Assembly: GCA_016793465.1 (NCBI GenBank)
Contig: JAEUJW010000052.1
Location: 1-64,000, forward strand
Reading direction: 5' to 3'
Length of the DNA stretch: 64,000 nt
Source: Myxococcales bacterium
Lineage (GTDB): Bacteria; Myxococcota; Polyangia; Nannocystales; Nannocystaceae
This document shows positions 53,364-64,000 of this stretch, piece by piece. The position numbers and the translations under genes were made by a program. The notes under the pieces are model-generated. The model had not been told where the DNA came from. It did no database searches and saw nothing but the letters and a program-made list of their open reading frames with translations. Position 1 is the first letter of the stretch. The number at the start of each line of letters is the position of its first letter.

Positions 53364-54410
53364 TCACCCCTCGGTGATCGCCAGCACGACGTCCCCGGAC
53401 TGCCCGCCGATCCCGTCGACCACGACGAGCAGCGGCCCGTCCGCAGGGTCGGCGAACAGCTCGATTCGGGCCTCGAGCCCGACGGTGTCGTCGTTGCAGG
53501 TGACCTCGGGCCCGTCGCACGCGCCCCGCCGCACCGACAGCACGGGGTCGAAGGTCGAGCCCGTGGTCTCGAGGCGGAACACGCCGGCGATCGGCGGCGT
53601 CCACACCAGCGCGACCTCGGGCGCCCCCGCCCCGCCGCACCCGCTGTCGAGCACGCTGGTGCCGCCGACGGTCGACAGCACGAACTCGCCGAGCTCCGAG
53701 CCGATCCCGATCGGCGCGCAGGTCGGCGGCGGCGGCGGCGGCGGCTCGTCGACCGCGGCGATGTTCAGGCGGATCGGCCCGACCTGCCCGCCGAGCCCGT
53801 CGACCGCGATCGTCACCGTCGTCCCGAACTTCAGCTCGGCCGTGACCTCCGACCACAGCTGCAGCGTGTCGTCGTCGCAGCCGAGCTCGACCCCGCCGCA
53901 GTAGCCCTCGAACACCGACAGCACGGTGTCGATGCCCGACTCGACGGTGTCGAACTGGAACACCCCGTCGAACGGCGCGGTCCACACGAACACCACGTCC
54001 GACCCGCCCGAGCCCACGCACGAGTGCACGAACGCGTCCGGCAGCCCGCTGTTGTCGCGCGTCACCGACTGCGGCACGTCCGACGCCAGCGGCTCCTCGC
54101 CGCACTGCCCCGGCGTCCCGGTGGTGTCGGTGGTCACGGTCGTCACGGTCGCGCTGGTCGGCGACGTCGTGATCGTGCCCGGCCCGCTCGGATCGGCGGT
54201 CGTCGACGTCGACGTCGACGGGTCGGGCATGGTCGGGTCCGGCATGGTGATCGTCGCCACCGTGGTCGGGCTCACCGTGGTCGGCTCCGGCCCGGTCGTG
54301 GTCGCCTCGCCGCCCGAGCCCTCCTCGTTGCCGAAGAAGCCGTAGCGGTGGTCGTTACACCCGCCGAGCGCGGCGGCCAGGAAGCACCCAGAGAGCCACG
54401 GGCGGACCAT
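53364..54410 (-). CDS. Lipoprotein with two PPC-like beta domains
   Basis: A 348-residue lipoprotein with signal MVRPWLSGCFLAAALGGC (lipobox LGGC), then a Thr/Pro/Ser tether with repeats of TMPDPT. Two similar beta-sandwich domains follow. The first has VVFVWTAPFDGVFQFDTVES, DTVLSVFEGYCGGVELGCDD and VTIAVDGLGGQVGPIRLNI. The second has VALVWTPPIAGVFRLETTGS, DPVLSVRRGACDGPEVTCND and LLVVVDGIGGQSGDVVLAIT. This is the pre-peptidase C-terminal (PPC) pattern, here in tandem, joined by a poly-Pro hinge of seven. The role is probably binding or stabilising at the surface; no enzyme is attached. Confidence 0.75.
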   Translation of the reverse strand: MVRPWLSGCFLAAALGGCNDHRYGFFGNEEGSGGEATTTGPEPTTVSPTTVATITMPDPTMPDPSTSTSTTADPSGPGTITTSPTSATVTTVTTDTTGTPGQCGEEPLASDVPQSVTRDNSGLPDAFVHSCVGSGGSDVVFVWTAPFDGVFQFDTVESGIDTVLSVFEGYCGGVELGCDDDTLQLWSEVTAELKFGTTVTIAVDGLGGQVGPIRLNIAAVDEPPPPPPPTCAPIGIGSELGEFVLSTVGGTSVLDSGCGGAGAPEVALVWTPPIAGVFRLETTGSTFDPVLSVRRGACDGPEVTCNDDTVGLEARIELFADPADGPLLVVVDGIGGQSGDVVLAITEG

Positions 54411-54418
54411 CGCCCGCC

Positions 54419-54424
54419 AGACTA
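54419..54424 (-). promoter_or_regulatory. -10-like TAGTCT box, leaderless start
   Basis: Minus-strand TAGTCT, eight bases, then the ATG at 54410. It overlaps the last codons of the upstream kinase gene. Confidence 0.4.
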
Positions 54425-56059
<1,635 letters not shown>

Positions 56060-56235
56060 CTCGACCGAAACGACATTTCGGCAACCTATACGCCAACCTT
56101 CGCCCGGACAATACCCACAACCTCACCGCCGCCGCGCCAGGGCGCGCCCCGGCCCCCGCCGGTCTGCTCGCCTGCGCGCGCGGACGAGGCGCCGGCCCCC
56201 TCGGCCCGTTGACTTGCGCCGCGTTTGCGGCTGCC
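56060..56235. other. Divergent intergenic region, kinase/FHA genes
   Basis: About 175 bases between divergent starts. A 12-base AT-richer stretch around 56070-56105 is the only deviation in composition. No clear promoter motif was identified. Confidence 0.25.
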
Positions 56236-57453
56236 ATGACGGCCATGCAGACGGTTTCCCTTCAGCTCGGCGAAACGAAGGTCCAGCTCGACGAACGCAA
56301 CCCGCGCGTCCTCATCGGCCGCGACCCCACGTGCGGCCTCCCGACGGCGGAGATCAGCGTGTCTCGACGTCACGCCGAGGCGTTCCTCTCGGGCGACCAG
56401 CTGTTCATCCGCGACCTCGGCTCCTCCAACGGCACGTGGGTGAACGGCGCCCCCGTGCCCTCCGACGAGAGCCCGATCAACCCCGGCGACCAGGTGTTCC
56501 TCGGCCACATCCCGATGCTCGTCGAGTGGCAGGGCGGCGCACAGGGCAAGACGGTCATGGGCGCCCTGCCGGCGGACCTGCGCGCCATGATCGAGGCCCA
56601 CAAGAACCGCCAGATGGCCGGCGGCGCGTTCGCCAGCGTCGCCGCCAAGCTCGCCGAGCCGGTGCTGCCCGACGGCCCGCCCCAGACCATGCTCGGCATC
56701 GGCGGCAAGGAGGCCCCCAAGGCCGTCGAGTACGCCTACCGCCGCCAGGGCTCCAACAACAACGGCGTGCTGCTGATCGCCCTGCGCCAGGACACGTTCT
56801 CCAACGGCGCCGAGCTCGACGGTTACCTCGAGTTCACCGCCCTCGACAACGAGACCGTCGCCTCGATCATCGTCGAGCTCGTCGAGTACCACAAGAAGGG
56901 CCCCAAGGAGGGCCACGTGTGGGACCGAATGCTGGTCCGCCAGGGCCCCTGGCGCTGCCAGAAGAACGAGGTCGTGCCGCTGCCGTTCCGCCTGCGCGTG
57001 CCGCCCGGCACCTCGCCCACGGGCCGCGACGTCAACTGGGAGGTCCGCGGCTACGTCGACATCGCCTGGGCCTTCGACGTCGCCACCGCCAGCCCGATCT
57101 CGATGCGCAACATCGACATCGAGCGCGTCCGCGACGCCCTCGGCGCGCTCGACTACCGCGTCGCCAACCTCGACCCCGAGCCGCTCGGCCAGCGCTTCAC
57201 CGGCCTGTTCCAGCCGCCCGCCAACCTGCGCAAGCAGTTCGGCATCACCGACATCCACCTCGCCGTCGAGTACCTCGGCACCAACCTGCAGATCACGATG
57301 ACCGTCGAGAAGACGTCGCTCTTCAAGTTCGACCGCACCGTCAAGCTGGTGTTCGACCTCTCGCAGTTCCGCGGCGCCCCGGCCGCCCAGGTCGTCGAGT
57401 TCATGCGCCAGAAGATCGACGACCTCATGGACCGCGGACCCGCCGCCAGCTGA
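56236..57453 (+). CDS. FHA domain fused to Spo0M/arrestin-like domain
   Basis: A 405-residue cytoplasmic protein. Residues 1-100 are an FHA phosphothreonine-binding domain with all key residues: VLIGRDPTCGLPTAEISVSR, RHAEAFLSGDQ and FIRDLGSSNGTWVNGAPV. After a linker, residues about 180-330 show an arrestin-like beta-sandwich as in Spo0M (VLLIALRQDTFSNGAELDGY, SIIVELVEYHKKGPKEGHVW, VVPLPFRLRVPPGTSPTGRD). The C-terminus (LQITMTVEKTSLFKFDRTVK) is a further beta region. Kinase output read by FHA could control the arrestin part; several Ser/Thr kinases are encoded in the window. ATG 56245 (MQTVSLQLG) is an alternative start. Confidence 0.8.
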   Translation: MTAMQTVSLQLGETKVQLDERNPRVLIGRDPTCGLPTAEISVSRRHAEAFLSGDQLFIRDLGSSNGTWVNGAPVPSDESPINPGDQVFLGHIPMLVEWQGGAQGKTVMGALPADLRAMIEAHKNRQMAGGAFASVAAKLAEPVLPDGPPQTMLGIGGKEAPKAVEYAYRRQGSNNNGVLLIALRQDTFSNGAELDGYLEFTALDNETVASIIVELVEYHKKGPKEGHVWDRMLVRQGPWRCQKNEVVPLPFRLRVPPGTSPTGRDVNWEVRGYVDIAWAFDVATASPISMRNIDIERVRDALGALDYRVANLDPEPLGQRFTGLFQPPANLRKQFGITDIHLAVEYLGTNLQITMTVEKTSLFKFDRTVKLVFDLSQFRGAPAAQVVEFMRQKIDDLMDRGPAAS

Positions 57454-57478
57454 TTGCCACTGTCTCTACCACCACGCG

Positions 57479-57503
57479 ACGGAGGGCGCCCTGCGCCCTC
57501 CGT
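57479..57503. terminator. Terminator hairpin
   Basis: A perfect 11-bp stem (ACGGAGGGCGC / GCGCCCTCCGT) with a 3-base loop lies between the FHA gene and the convergent 35-residue reading frame. It could serve both, although the T-tract is poor. Confidence 0.7.
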
Positions 57504-57506
57504 TCG

Positions 57507-57614
57507 TCAATTCACCAGCTTCTTGGTCAACCGACGCACCGACCGCGGCGCCGTCACGACGAACCACACGCCGGACAGCACGTAGATGGGGAGCTTGGAG
57601 ATTACGGAATTCAT
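57507..57614 (-). CDS. 35-residue single-pass membrane peptide
   Basis: A 35-codon reading frame, MNSVISKLPIYVLSGVWFVV continuing TAPRSVRRLTKKLVN. It has one predicted membrane helix (residues 9-22) followed by a basic tail. A textbook ribosome-binding site, AGGAGG, lies eight bases before the ATG, in contrast to the leaderless starts of most genes here. A perfect hairpin follows the stop. These signs favour a real small protein despite its size; no function is known. Confidence 0.6.
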   Translation of the reverse strand: MNSVISKLPIYVLSGVWFVVTAPRSVRRLTKKLVN

Positions 57615-57775
57615 GGGACGCCTCCTGCCTCGATGTCCGGTGACCATCACCGCCACGAACCGTTAGTGGCGCCTGTGGTCGCTTCGGATCACCGGCGGGT
57701 GGTCTAACCCCCGCGATGGATCTGCGGCGGATCAAGCGGCCGACGCCACGCGTCGAGCGCTTCCGCACGCCCCGC
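57615..57775. other. Intergenic stretch upstream of small membrane peptide
   Basis: About 160 bases, including the AGGAGG ribosome-binding site at its left edge. On the minus strand it should hold the promoter of the 35-residue gene; GTTAGACC at about 57697-57704 is the only T/A-containing candidate. Confidence 0.25.
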
Positions 57776-57943
57776 TCAGAACTCGTAGTAGCGCCGCGAG
57801 CCCTCCCGCGGCCGCTCCGGGGCCAGCCACGGCTCGGCCGGCTCGACCAGCACCCCGCGCTCGTCGTCCCCCCACGGGCTCTCGTCGCCGGTGCCGGCGC
57901 ACGTGACAGTCGGACCCGCGTTCAACCGCTGTTCGTCCCGCAT
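57776..57943 (-). CDS. Small hypothetical protein (55 aa)
   Basis: A 55-residue acidic protein starting MRDEQRLNAGPTVTCAGTG and ending EGSRRYYEF. G/C third positions are kept through the frame and GGAGGG lies about 10 bases before the ATG. A start nine codons upstream (57970) is also open. One Cys, no signal peptide. No family recognised. Confidence 0.45.
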   Translation of the reverse strand: MRDEQRLNAGPTVTCAGTGDESPWGDDERGVLVEPAEPWLAPERPREGSRRYYEF

Positions 57944-58096
57944 CACAGCAGCCCTCCGGCCCCCGACCATGCCAAAGACCGCCGCTGCCCGGACGCATCA
58001 ATTTTTCGGGCCCGCCCCGCACGTCCTGCCGCGCCGACCCCCCGCGTCGCGGTCCGCCGATGGACCGCGCCCGATTTATGCGCCACCCTGCGGCGG

Positions 58097-58969
58097 ATGC
58101 GACTGTCCCTCTCCACGGCCGTGAGCCTGCTCGTGGCCTGCGGCGAGCCCGCGCCGACCCCCGCCCCGCCCGCCGCACCGATCGCCCCCGCCCCGCCGAC
58201 CGCCGCGCCCGAGCCCGCCGCGCCCGAGCTCGCCGCGCCCGAGCCCGCCGCGCCCGCCGCCCCGGTCCTGCACGTCGGCCCCGCCCGCTACACCCTGCCC
58301 GGCACCCACTACCGCGAGTGCGAGGGCGAGATGCCGATCTGCGGCGCCCGCATCGTCGACCTCGCCGCCGGCACGAGCACCGCGGTCTACACCCTCGGCC
58401 CCGAGAAGCCGGGCTGGTGGGCGCGCGACGGCGAGGGCGGCGAGCCGCGCCCCGTGACCGTCGACTTCATCGCCACCCCGGGCCACCCCGACCGCGCCGC
58501 GGCCCGCCCCGCGGGCCTGCCCGGCGGGTCGCTGCGCGTGACCGTCGGCCACGCCGACGTGCCCGGCCCGCTCGAGCTGCAGGGCGTGCAGTGGCTGGCA
58601 GCCGAGGTCGCCGTCCACCGCGGCAAGCTCTACGGGCTCGGCACCCGCACGGCCGCGCCGAACAAGCCGCGGCTCCTCGAGATCGACCCGACCACCGCCG
58701 CGGTCCGTGAGATCGTGCTCGCCGGCGTGCAGTTCGGCGACGTCTACCCCGGCCGCGACGCCCTCGTCGTCGAGCTCACGCGCAAGGGCAAGCCGGCGCT
58801 CGCCCGCCTCGACCCGGTCGCCGGCAAGCTGCTCGCCGAGGTCGCCCTGCCGGCCGACAAGGACTTCCAGAGACGCTGCGACGGCCCGGTCTACCTCGAC
58901 GAAAGCGGCATCGTGCACGTCGAGGGCGACCGCGTCTACGGCGGCTTCCTGTGCGTGCCCGTCGACTGA
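58097..58969 (+). CDS. Hypothetical lipoprotein with Pro/Ala tether
   Basis: A 290-residue lipoprotein with signal MRLSLSTAVSLLVACGEPAP (lipobox LVAC). A Pro/Ala/Glu tether of about 45 residues (repeats of APEPAAP) follows. The body has blade-like strands (LYGLGTRTAAPNKPRLLEID, GKPALARLDPVAGKLLAEVA, GIVHVEGDRVYGGF) resembling a partial propeller. Two Cys near the start of the body (RECEGEMPICGARI) may bond. Function unknown. A CACCCT box seven bases before the ATG resembles the leaderless pattern. Confidence 0.65.
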   Translation: MRLSLSTAVSLLVACGEPAPTPAPPAAPIAPAPPTAAPEPAAPELAAPEPAAPAAPVLHVGPARYTLPGTHYRECEGEMPICGARIVDLAAGTSTAVYTLGPEKPGWWARDGEGGEPRPVTVDFIATPGHPDRAAARPAGLPGGSLRVTVGHADVPGPLELQGVQWLAAEVAVHRGKLYGLGTRTAAPNKPRLLEIDPTTAAVREIVLAGVQFGDVYPGRDALVVELTRKGKPALARLDPVAGKLLAEVALPADKDFQRRCDGPVYLDESGIVHVEGDRVYGGFLCVPVD

Positions 58970-59011
58970 CCGGCTTGGAATTCGCCGCCGCCGGCCGCTC
59001 TACCGCCGCAC

Positions 59012-59620
59012 ATGCCCACGCTCTCCCCGTCCCGCCGCGCCGCGCTGCTGTTCGCCACCCTCGCCCTCGCCTGCGGCGGCCCCGGGGACTCGGGCGTCGC
59101 CGACGAGGTCTCGGCCGAGCGCGCCTACCTCGGCCTCGACCGCGCGATCGACCGCGCGATCGGCCTCGGCTTCGCCGGCTTCAACGCGGCCGACAGCGCC
59201 AACATCCCCGAGCAATCCGAGCCCGGCGAGCTCGGCGGCCTCATGCGCGTGAGCGGCAAGGTCGACCAGGGCGCCTCGAACAACAAGAACATGGACCTCG
59301 ACGTCGTGCTCGAGCAGGACTACGCCGACCAGGTGCTCGCGGGCGACGACGGGGCCGAGCTCGCCATCACCTACAACGGCGGCCCCGCCGACCTCGCGAT
59401 GGCGTTCAAGGGCCTGCCCGACGCCACCCTCACCGGATCTCTCACCGGCAGCTTCACCATGACCGGCGACCTCGAGGGCGACGTGACCCTCGACCTCTCG
59501 TTCACCGGCACGACCATGGACGCCGGCGACGGCACGATCGTGCGCGCGCCCGGGTCGATCCGCGTGACCGGCACCGCGACCTCGCCCTACGGCGTGTTCA
59601 ACGTCGACGTCTCGCTCTGA
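59012..59620 (+). CDS. Hypothetical lipoprotein (202 aa)
   Basis: A 202-residue lipoprotein with signal MPTLSPSRRAALLFATLALA and lipobox LALAC. Unlike most lipoproteins here it has no long tether. The body is beta-rich with alternating Thr/Gly/Asp (ATLTGSLTGSFTMTGDLEGD, DLSFTGTTMDAGDGTIV), consistent with a beta-barrel or sandwich. The segment AYLGLDRAIDRAIGLGFAGF is helical. No family recognised. Convergent with the LysR regulator gene. Confidence 0.65.
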   Translation: MPTLSPSRRAALLFATLALACGGPGDSGVADEVSAERAYLGLDRAIDRAIGLGFAGFNAADSANIPEQSEPGELGGLMRVSGKVDQGASNNKNMDLDVVLEQDYADQVLAGDDGAELAITYNGGPADLAMAFKGLPDATLTGSLTGSFTMTGDLEGDVTLDLSFTGTTMDAGDGTIVRAPGSIRVTGTATSPYGVFNVDVSL

Positions 59621-59625
59621 TCGGG

Positions 59626-60534
59626 TCAGCCCGCGAAGGCCGCGCGCACGTGGCCCGCGAACGCCCGCTCGAGCTTGCTCGGCACCCGGCCTGGCGAGCG
59701 CACCAGCGAGACGCGGTTGGTCAGCGGCCGCCGCCGCGTGGTGATCGCCACCAGCCGCCCCGCCGCCAGCGCGCCCGCGGCCGCGTGCTCCGGCACCAGC
59801 CCGAGCCCCATGCCCCGCAGCACCGCCGCCAGCACGGCCTGCACGCTCTCGACCGCCAGCGTGAGGTCGATGCGCGGCGGCACCTTGCGGTTGAAGTGGT
59901 GGCGGAACCACCCGCGCACCGCCGGCGCGCCCGGGTGGTAGTCGACGAACTGCGCCGCCGCCAGCTCCGCGAAGCCCCGCGCCCCGGCCAGCGCCTCGCG
60001 CTCGTACCGGGCGCCGGCGACCAGCACCAGCGCCTCCTCCATCACCGGCGTCACCTCGAGCCCGGCCAGCCGCCGCGCCTCGAACACGTCCGCGAAGGCC
60101 AGGTCGAGCCGCCCCTCCTCGAGCAGCGGCACCACCTCGCTCGGGTGCCCGAGCTTCAGCACGAAGCGCACGCCCGGGTGCGCGCGCCCGAAGCCGGCCA
60201 GCAGCTCGGGCAGGCGGTGGGCCCCGAACTCGACCGGCGCGCCGAGCCGCAGCGTGCCCGCCAGCTCGTGCCGCGCCCGCCGGATCTCCGTCAGCCCCGC
60301 CTGCAGCCCGGCCACGAACGGCGCCACCACCCCGTACAGCGCGTCCGCGGCCGGCGTCGGCACCACCGCCCGGTGGCGCCGCACGAACAGCTGCGCCCCC
60401 AGCTCGGCCTCGAGCTTGGCCAGCCCCTGGCTCGCCGCCGACTGCGTGACGTGCAGCGCCGCCGCCCCCCCGCTCACGCTGCGCGCCTCGTACACGTGGA
60501 AGAACAGGCGCAGGCGGTTGAAGTCCGGTGGCAT
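59626..60534 (-). CDS. LysR-family transcriptional regulator
   Basis: A 302-residue regulator from the ATG at 60534; an ATG at 60552 would add six residues. The winged helix is at the N-terminus: [20 protein letters not shown] and [20 protein letters not shown], followed by [14 protein letters not shown]. The effector domain follows ([40 protein letters not shown]). It is divergent from ahcY with about 70 bases between, so regulation of ahcY or of itself is the natural guess. The co-inducer is unknown. Confidence 0.9.
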   Translation of the reverse strand: MPPDFNRLRLFFHVYEARSVSGGAAALHVTQSAASQGLAKLEAELGAQLFVRRHRAVVPTPAADALYGVVAPFVAGLQAGLTEIRRARHELAGTLRLGAPVEFGAHRLPELLAGFGRAHPGVRFVLKLGHPSEVVPLLEEGRLDLAFADVFEARRLAGLEVTPVMEEALVLVAGARYEREALAGARGFAELAAAQFVDYHPGAPAVRGWFRHHFNRKVPPRIDLTLAVESVQAVLAAVLRGMGLGLVPEHAAAGALAAGRLVAITTRRRPLTNRVSLVRSPGRVPSKLERAFAGHVRAAFAG

Positions 60535-60605
60535 CAGCACGGCTAATAGCATCGCACAAAACTGTGAATGTGACTGATGCTCGGCGGCCCCGCATGCTCG
60601 GGGCC
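60535..60605. promoter_or_regulatory. LysR/ahcY divergent control region
   Basis: About 70 bases between divergent starts, with locally AT-richer sequence (CTAATAGCATCGCACAAAAC, GAATGTGACTGATGC). It is the expected site for LysR binding and both promoters. I cannot fix the T-N11-A box. Confidence 0.4.
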
Positions 60606-61865
60606 ATGACCGACGCCGACATCACCGATATCTCCCTCGCCGCCCGCGGCCGCGACCGCATCGACTGGGCCGAGCGCGCCATGCCCGTGCTCGCCGCCAT
60701 CCGCGCCCGCTTCGCCAAGGAGCGCCCGCTGGCCGGCGTCCGCGTGTCCGCCTGCCTCCACGTCACCGCCGAGACCGCCGCCCTCGCGCGCACCCTCGCC
60801 GCCGGCGGGGCCGAGGTCCGCCTGTGCGCCAGCAACCCGCTCAGCACCCAGGACGACGTCACCGCCGCCCTCGTCGCGCACGACGGCATCCCGGTGTTCG
60901 CCCGCGCCGGCGAGGACCGTGCCACGTACTTCGCCCACCTCGCCGCCGCGCTCGCGCACCGCCCTCACCTCGTCATGGACGACGGCGCCGACCTCACGAC
61001 CCTGCTGCACACCAGCCACGCCGCCCTCGGCGAGGCCGTGCGCGGCGGCACCGAGGAGACCACCACCGGCGTGACCCGCATGCGCGCGATGGCCCGCGAG
61101 GGCGTGCTGCGCTGGCCGGTGATCGCCGTCAACGACGCCGCCACCAAGCACCTGTTCGACAACCGCCACGGCACCGGCCAGAGCACCATCGACGGCATCC
61201 TGCGCGCGACCAACCGCCTGCTCGCCGGCGCCTGCTTCGTGGTCTGCGGCTACGGCTGGTGCGGCCGCGGCCTGGCCGCCCGCGCGGCCGGCATGAACGC
61301 CCGCGTGATCGTCACCGAGGTCGACCCCCTGCGCGCGCTCGAGGCGGTGATGGACGGCTACCAGGTCCTGCCGATCGCCGAGGCCGCGCGCGTCGGCGAC
61401 GTGTTCTGCACCGTCGCCGGCAACCGCCACGTCATCGCCCGCGAGCACCTGCTGGCCATGAAGGACGGCGCCGTGATCGCCAACGCCGGGCACTTCGACG
61501 TCGAGCTCGACCTGGAGGCCCTGCGCGCGCTCGCCGAGCCGCCCCGGCGCATCCGCCCGAGCCTCGACGAGTACGTGCGCCCCGACGGCCGCCGCCTGTA
61601 CCTGCTCGGCGAGGGCCGCCTCGTCAACCTCGCCGCCGCCGAGGGCCACCCCGCCGCCGTCATGGACCTCAGCTTCGCCGACCAGGCCCTGTCCGCCGAG
61701 CACATCCTGCGCCACGCCCGCGAGCTCACCCCCGCCGTGCACGCGCTGCCCGAGGCCCTCGACCGCGAGGTCGCCGCCCTCAAGCTCCGCGCCCTCGGCG
61801 TCGAGTTCGACGTGCTCACCGACGCCCAGCGCGACTACCTCGCCGGCTGGCACGCCGGCACCTGA
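60606..61865 (+). CDS. ahcY: Adenosylhomocysteinase, short type
   Basis: A 419-residue enzyme that splits S-adenosylhomocysteine to adenosine and homocysteine using tightly bound NAD. Substrate motifs are [49 protein letters not shown], and [20 protein letters not shown]. The Rossmann loop is [20 protein letters not shown]. The end is [16 protein letters not shown], so the conserved Lys/Tyr tail of long-type enzymes is missing, as in archaeal and Thermotoga forms. Some short-type enzymes prefer S-inosylhomocysteine. [15 protein letters not shown] is retained. Confidence 0.88.
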   Translation: MTDADITDISLAARGRDRIDWAERAMPVLAAIRARFAKERPLAGVRVSACLHVTAETAALARTLAAGGAEVRLCASNPLSTQDDVTAALVAHDGIPVFARAGEDRATYFAHLAAALAHRPHLVMDDGADLTTLLHTSHAALGEAVRGGTEETTTGVTRMRAMAREGVLRWPVIAVNDAATKHLFDNRHGTGQSTIDGILRATNRLLAGACFVVCGYGWCGRGLAARAAGMNARVIVTEVDPLRALEAVMDGYQVLPIAEAARVGDVFCTVAGNRHVIAREHLLAMKDGAVIANAGHFDVELDLEALRALAEPPRRIRPSLDEYVRPDGRRLYLLGEGRLVNLAAAEGHPAAVMDLSFADQALSAEHILRHARELTPAVHALPEALDREVAALKLRALGVEFDVLTDAQRDYLAGWHAGT

Positions 61866-61936
61866 CTCAACCCTCGAACACCGCGTCCGGCACGGCCGCG
61901 CCGACCAGGCCCGCTGAGCGTCCGCGCCTCGACCGC

Positions 61937-62682
<746 letters not shown>

Positions 62683-62686
<4 letters not shown>

Positions 62687-64000
62687 GACCGCGCCAGCCT
62701 CGCCTCCAGCCGGCGCGCGTACAGCGACAGCGGGTAGCTCATGAGGAAGTAGAGCAGCGCGCACAGGGCCCCGGGCACCAGCCACGAGCGCACGTCGACC
62801 GCCGTGATCGTCATGCGCTTGGTCAGCTCGACCACCGTGATCACGCTGACCAGCGAGCTGTCTTTTAATAAGGCGATGAAGTCGTTGGTCACGCTCGGCA
62901 GGGCAAGGCGGAAGCCCTGCGGCAGGACCACCCGCCGCAGCGCCAGCGACGTCGGCATGCCGAGCGACAGCGCCGCCTCCATCTGCCCCTTCGGCACCGC
63001 CTGGATGCCCGCGCGGTAGACCTCGGCCTCGTAGGCGGCGTAGTTCATGCCGAGCCCGAGGATCGCCGCCTCGTACGGCCCCAGCTTGATGATCGGCGCG
63101 AGCCCGTAGTACAGCACGTACAATTGCAGCAGCACCGGCGTGCCGCGGTACAGCTCGACGTACGCCTCGGCCAGCCGCGACAGCAATCTGTTGCCGTACA
63201 GCCGCGCGACCGCCAGCGCCAGGCCCAGCGGGATCGCCAGCGCCATCGCCAGCACGCTGATCAGCAGCGTCACCCCGGCCGCCTGGAAGAACATCCACAC
63301 GTGGTGCGAGCGCATGCCCGGCGTGGCCTGCAGCACCATGTCGCCGAGCAGCCGCTTCTGGTTGTCCTCCGACCAGTCCTTCAGGCCGACCTGGCGCTCG
63401 TTCCAGATGTTCTCGTCCTTTAAGATCTGCTCGAGCTTGCCCGACTGGATGACCTTCTCGAGCGCCTCGTTGACCGCGACGTACAGCGCCTCGTCCTCGC
63501 GGCGGGTGGCGATGCCGTAGAACCCGTCGTCGAAGTCGCCGACCACCCGCAGCTCGGGCTTGGTCTCGCCGTAGCGCCCGGCGATGATGTCGTCGTGGAA
63601 CACCGCGTCGATGCGCCCGGCGATCAGGTCCTGGTACGGCTCCTCCTGGCCCTCGTAGTAGACCGCCTCGACGCCCTTCGCCTTCAGCTGGTCGTCGGTC
63701 AGGCTGTTGGTCAGCGTGCCGACCCGCTTGCCGTCGGCCTTCAGCTTGTCGAGGTCGGCGGTGATGCTCGGGTCGTCGCGCCGCGCCATCAGCCGCGACG
63801 CGAACACGTAGTACGGCCGCGTGAACAGCACCCGGGGCGCCCGCGCCGGCGTCACCTCGAGCCCGTTCATGGCGATGTCGAAGGTCCCGCGCTCGAGCGA
63901 CGGCACCAGCGCGCTCCAGTCGTTCTGCACGAACTCGGCCTTGACCCCGAGCTCGGCCGCCAGCGCGTCGGCCAGCGCCACCTCGAAGCCCTTGATCTCG
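62683..64000 (-). CDS. Amino-acid ABC transporter substrate-binding/permease fusion, 5' end outside window
   Basis: About 439 residues are visible; the start lies beyond the window, since the frame is open to its edge with EIKGFEVALADALAAELGVK, a typical internal SBP-family phrase. The solute-binding domain (DWSALVPSLERGTFDIAMNG, GRIDAVFHDDIIAGRYGETK) runs to about visible residue 235. It is joined to a HisM/GlnP-type permease with five helices, including VELYRGTPVLLQLYVLYYGL and the EAA-type loop AALSLGMPTSLALRRVVLPQ. Such fused proteins are known in the family. The ATPase gene follows with a four-base overlap. Confidence 0.9.

Overview
The window comes from a very GC-rich chromosome with an almost saturated G/C third codon position. 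It carries two tail-anchored surface proteins of the MYXO-CTERM type and about a dozen lipoproteins with long Thr/Ser/Gly/Pro tethers after the lipid-attachment cysteine. Cys-rich repeats, eukaryote-like Ser/Thr kinases, cytochrome c plus copper monooxygenase-like proteins and partner-switching genes are also present. Together these point to a myxobacterium (Myxococcota), most like the Nannocystis/Plesiocystis lineage; this assignment is inferred from gene style, not from a marker gene. No rRNA, CRISPR array, transposase or integrase was seen.

Layout. 0-8.2 kb: surface lipoproteins, an operon of a small protein, an MscS-like channel and a sigma-like/kinase/membrane fusion, then a MYXO-CTERM protein. 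8.4-13.1 kb: an OprP/OprO-like porin and a 933-residue protein of eukaryote-like type. 13.1-17.4 kb: a cytochrome c/PHM-like lipoprotein, a jelly-roll lipoprotein and a solitary Eco57I-type DNA methylase. 17.5-24.8 kb: a stand-alone murE, further cytochrome, NHL and lectin-like lipoproteins, an LPMO-like surface protein, a TerB-like protein and 75-bp repeats. 24.9-26.6 kb: an atypical patch with a degenerate tRNA-Ile-like sequence, a kinase-tail fragment, a perfect inverted repeat over a start codon and a lower-GC DUF4215/DUF1554 lipoprotein. 26.9-34.3 kb: a translationally coupled minus-strand operon of an Hsp90-like ATPase, a 1438-residue degenerate GHKL protein and a membrane Ser/Thr kinase. 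34.4-39.9 kb: a VWA lipoprotein, an HDAC-family enzyme, a TPR-like membrane protein, a short RF1-type release factor with a probable programmed +1 frameshift, a 35-bp minisatellite and a Spy-like protein. 40-45.8 kb: aconitase, a ferritin-like protein with a methionine sulfoxide reductase, a sulfotransferase and an expansin-like lipoprotein. 45.9-50.8 kb: a stressosome-like partner-switching module whose first gene fuses a PAS histidine kinase to an RsbT-type domain. 51-57.7 kb: a YiiX-like hydrolase, formate-THF ligase, a PPC-like lipoprotein, a second PAS histidine kinase, an FHA/Spo0M-like protein and a 35-residue membrane peptide. 57.8-64 kb: small lipoproteins, a LysR regulator divergent from ahcY, and an amino-acid ABC transporter cut by the window end.

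A recurring regulatory feature is a TANNNT box ending 6-9 nt before the start codon, seen at 18 genes with no clear Shine-Dalgarno sequence. This suggests widespread leaderless transcription. The strongest candidates for new biology are the CTTTGAC frameshift in an RF1-like (not RF2) factor, the sigma-like/kinase/7-TM fusion, the Hsp90-like/GHKL/kinase operon, and the histidine kinase-RsbT fusion in the stressosome module.
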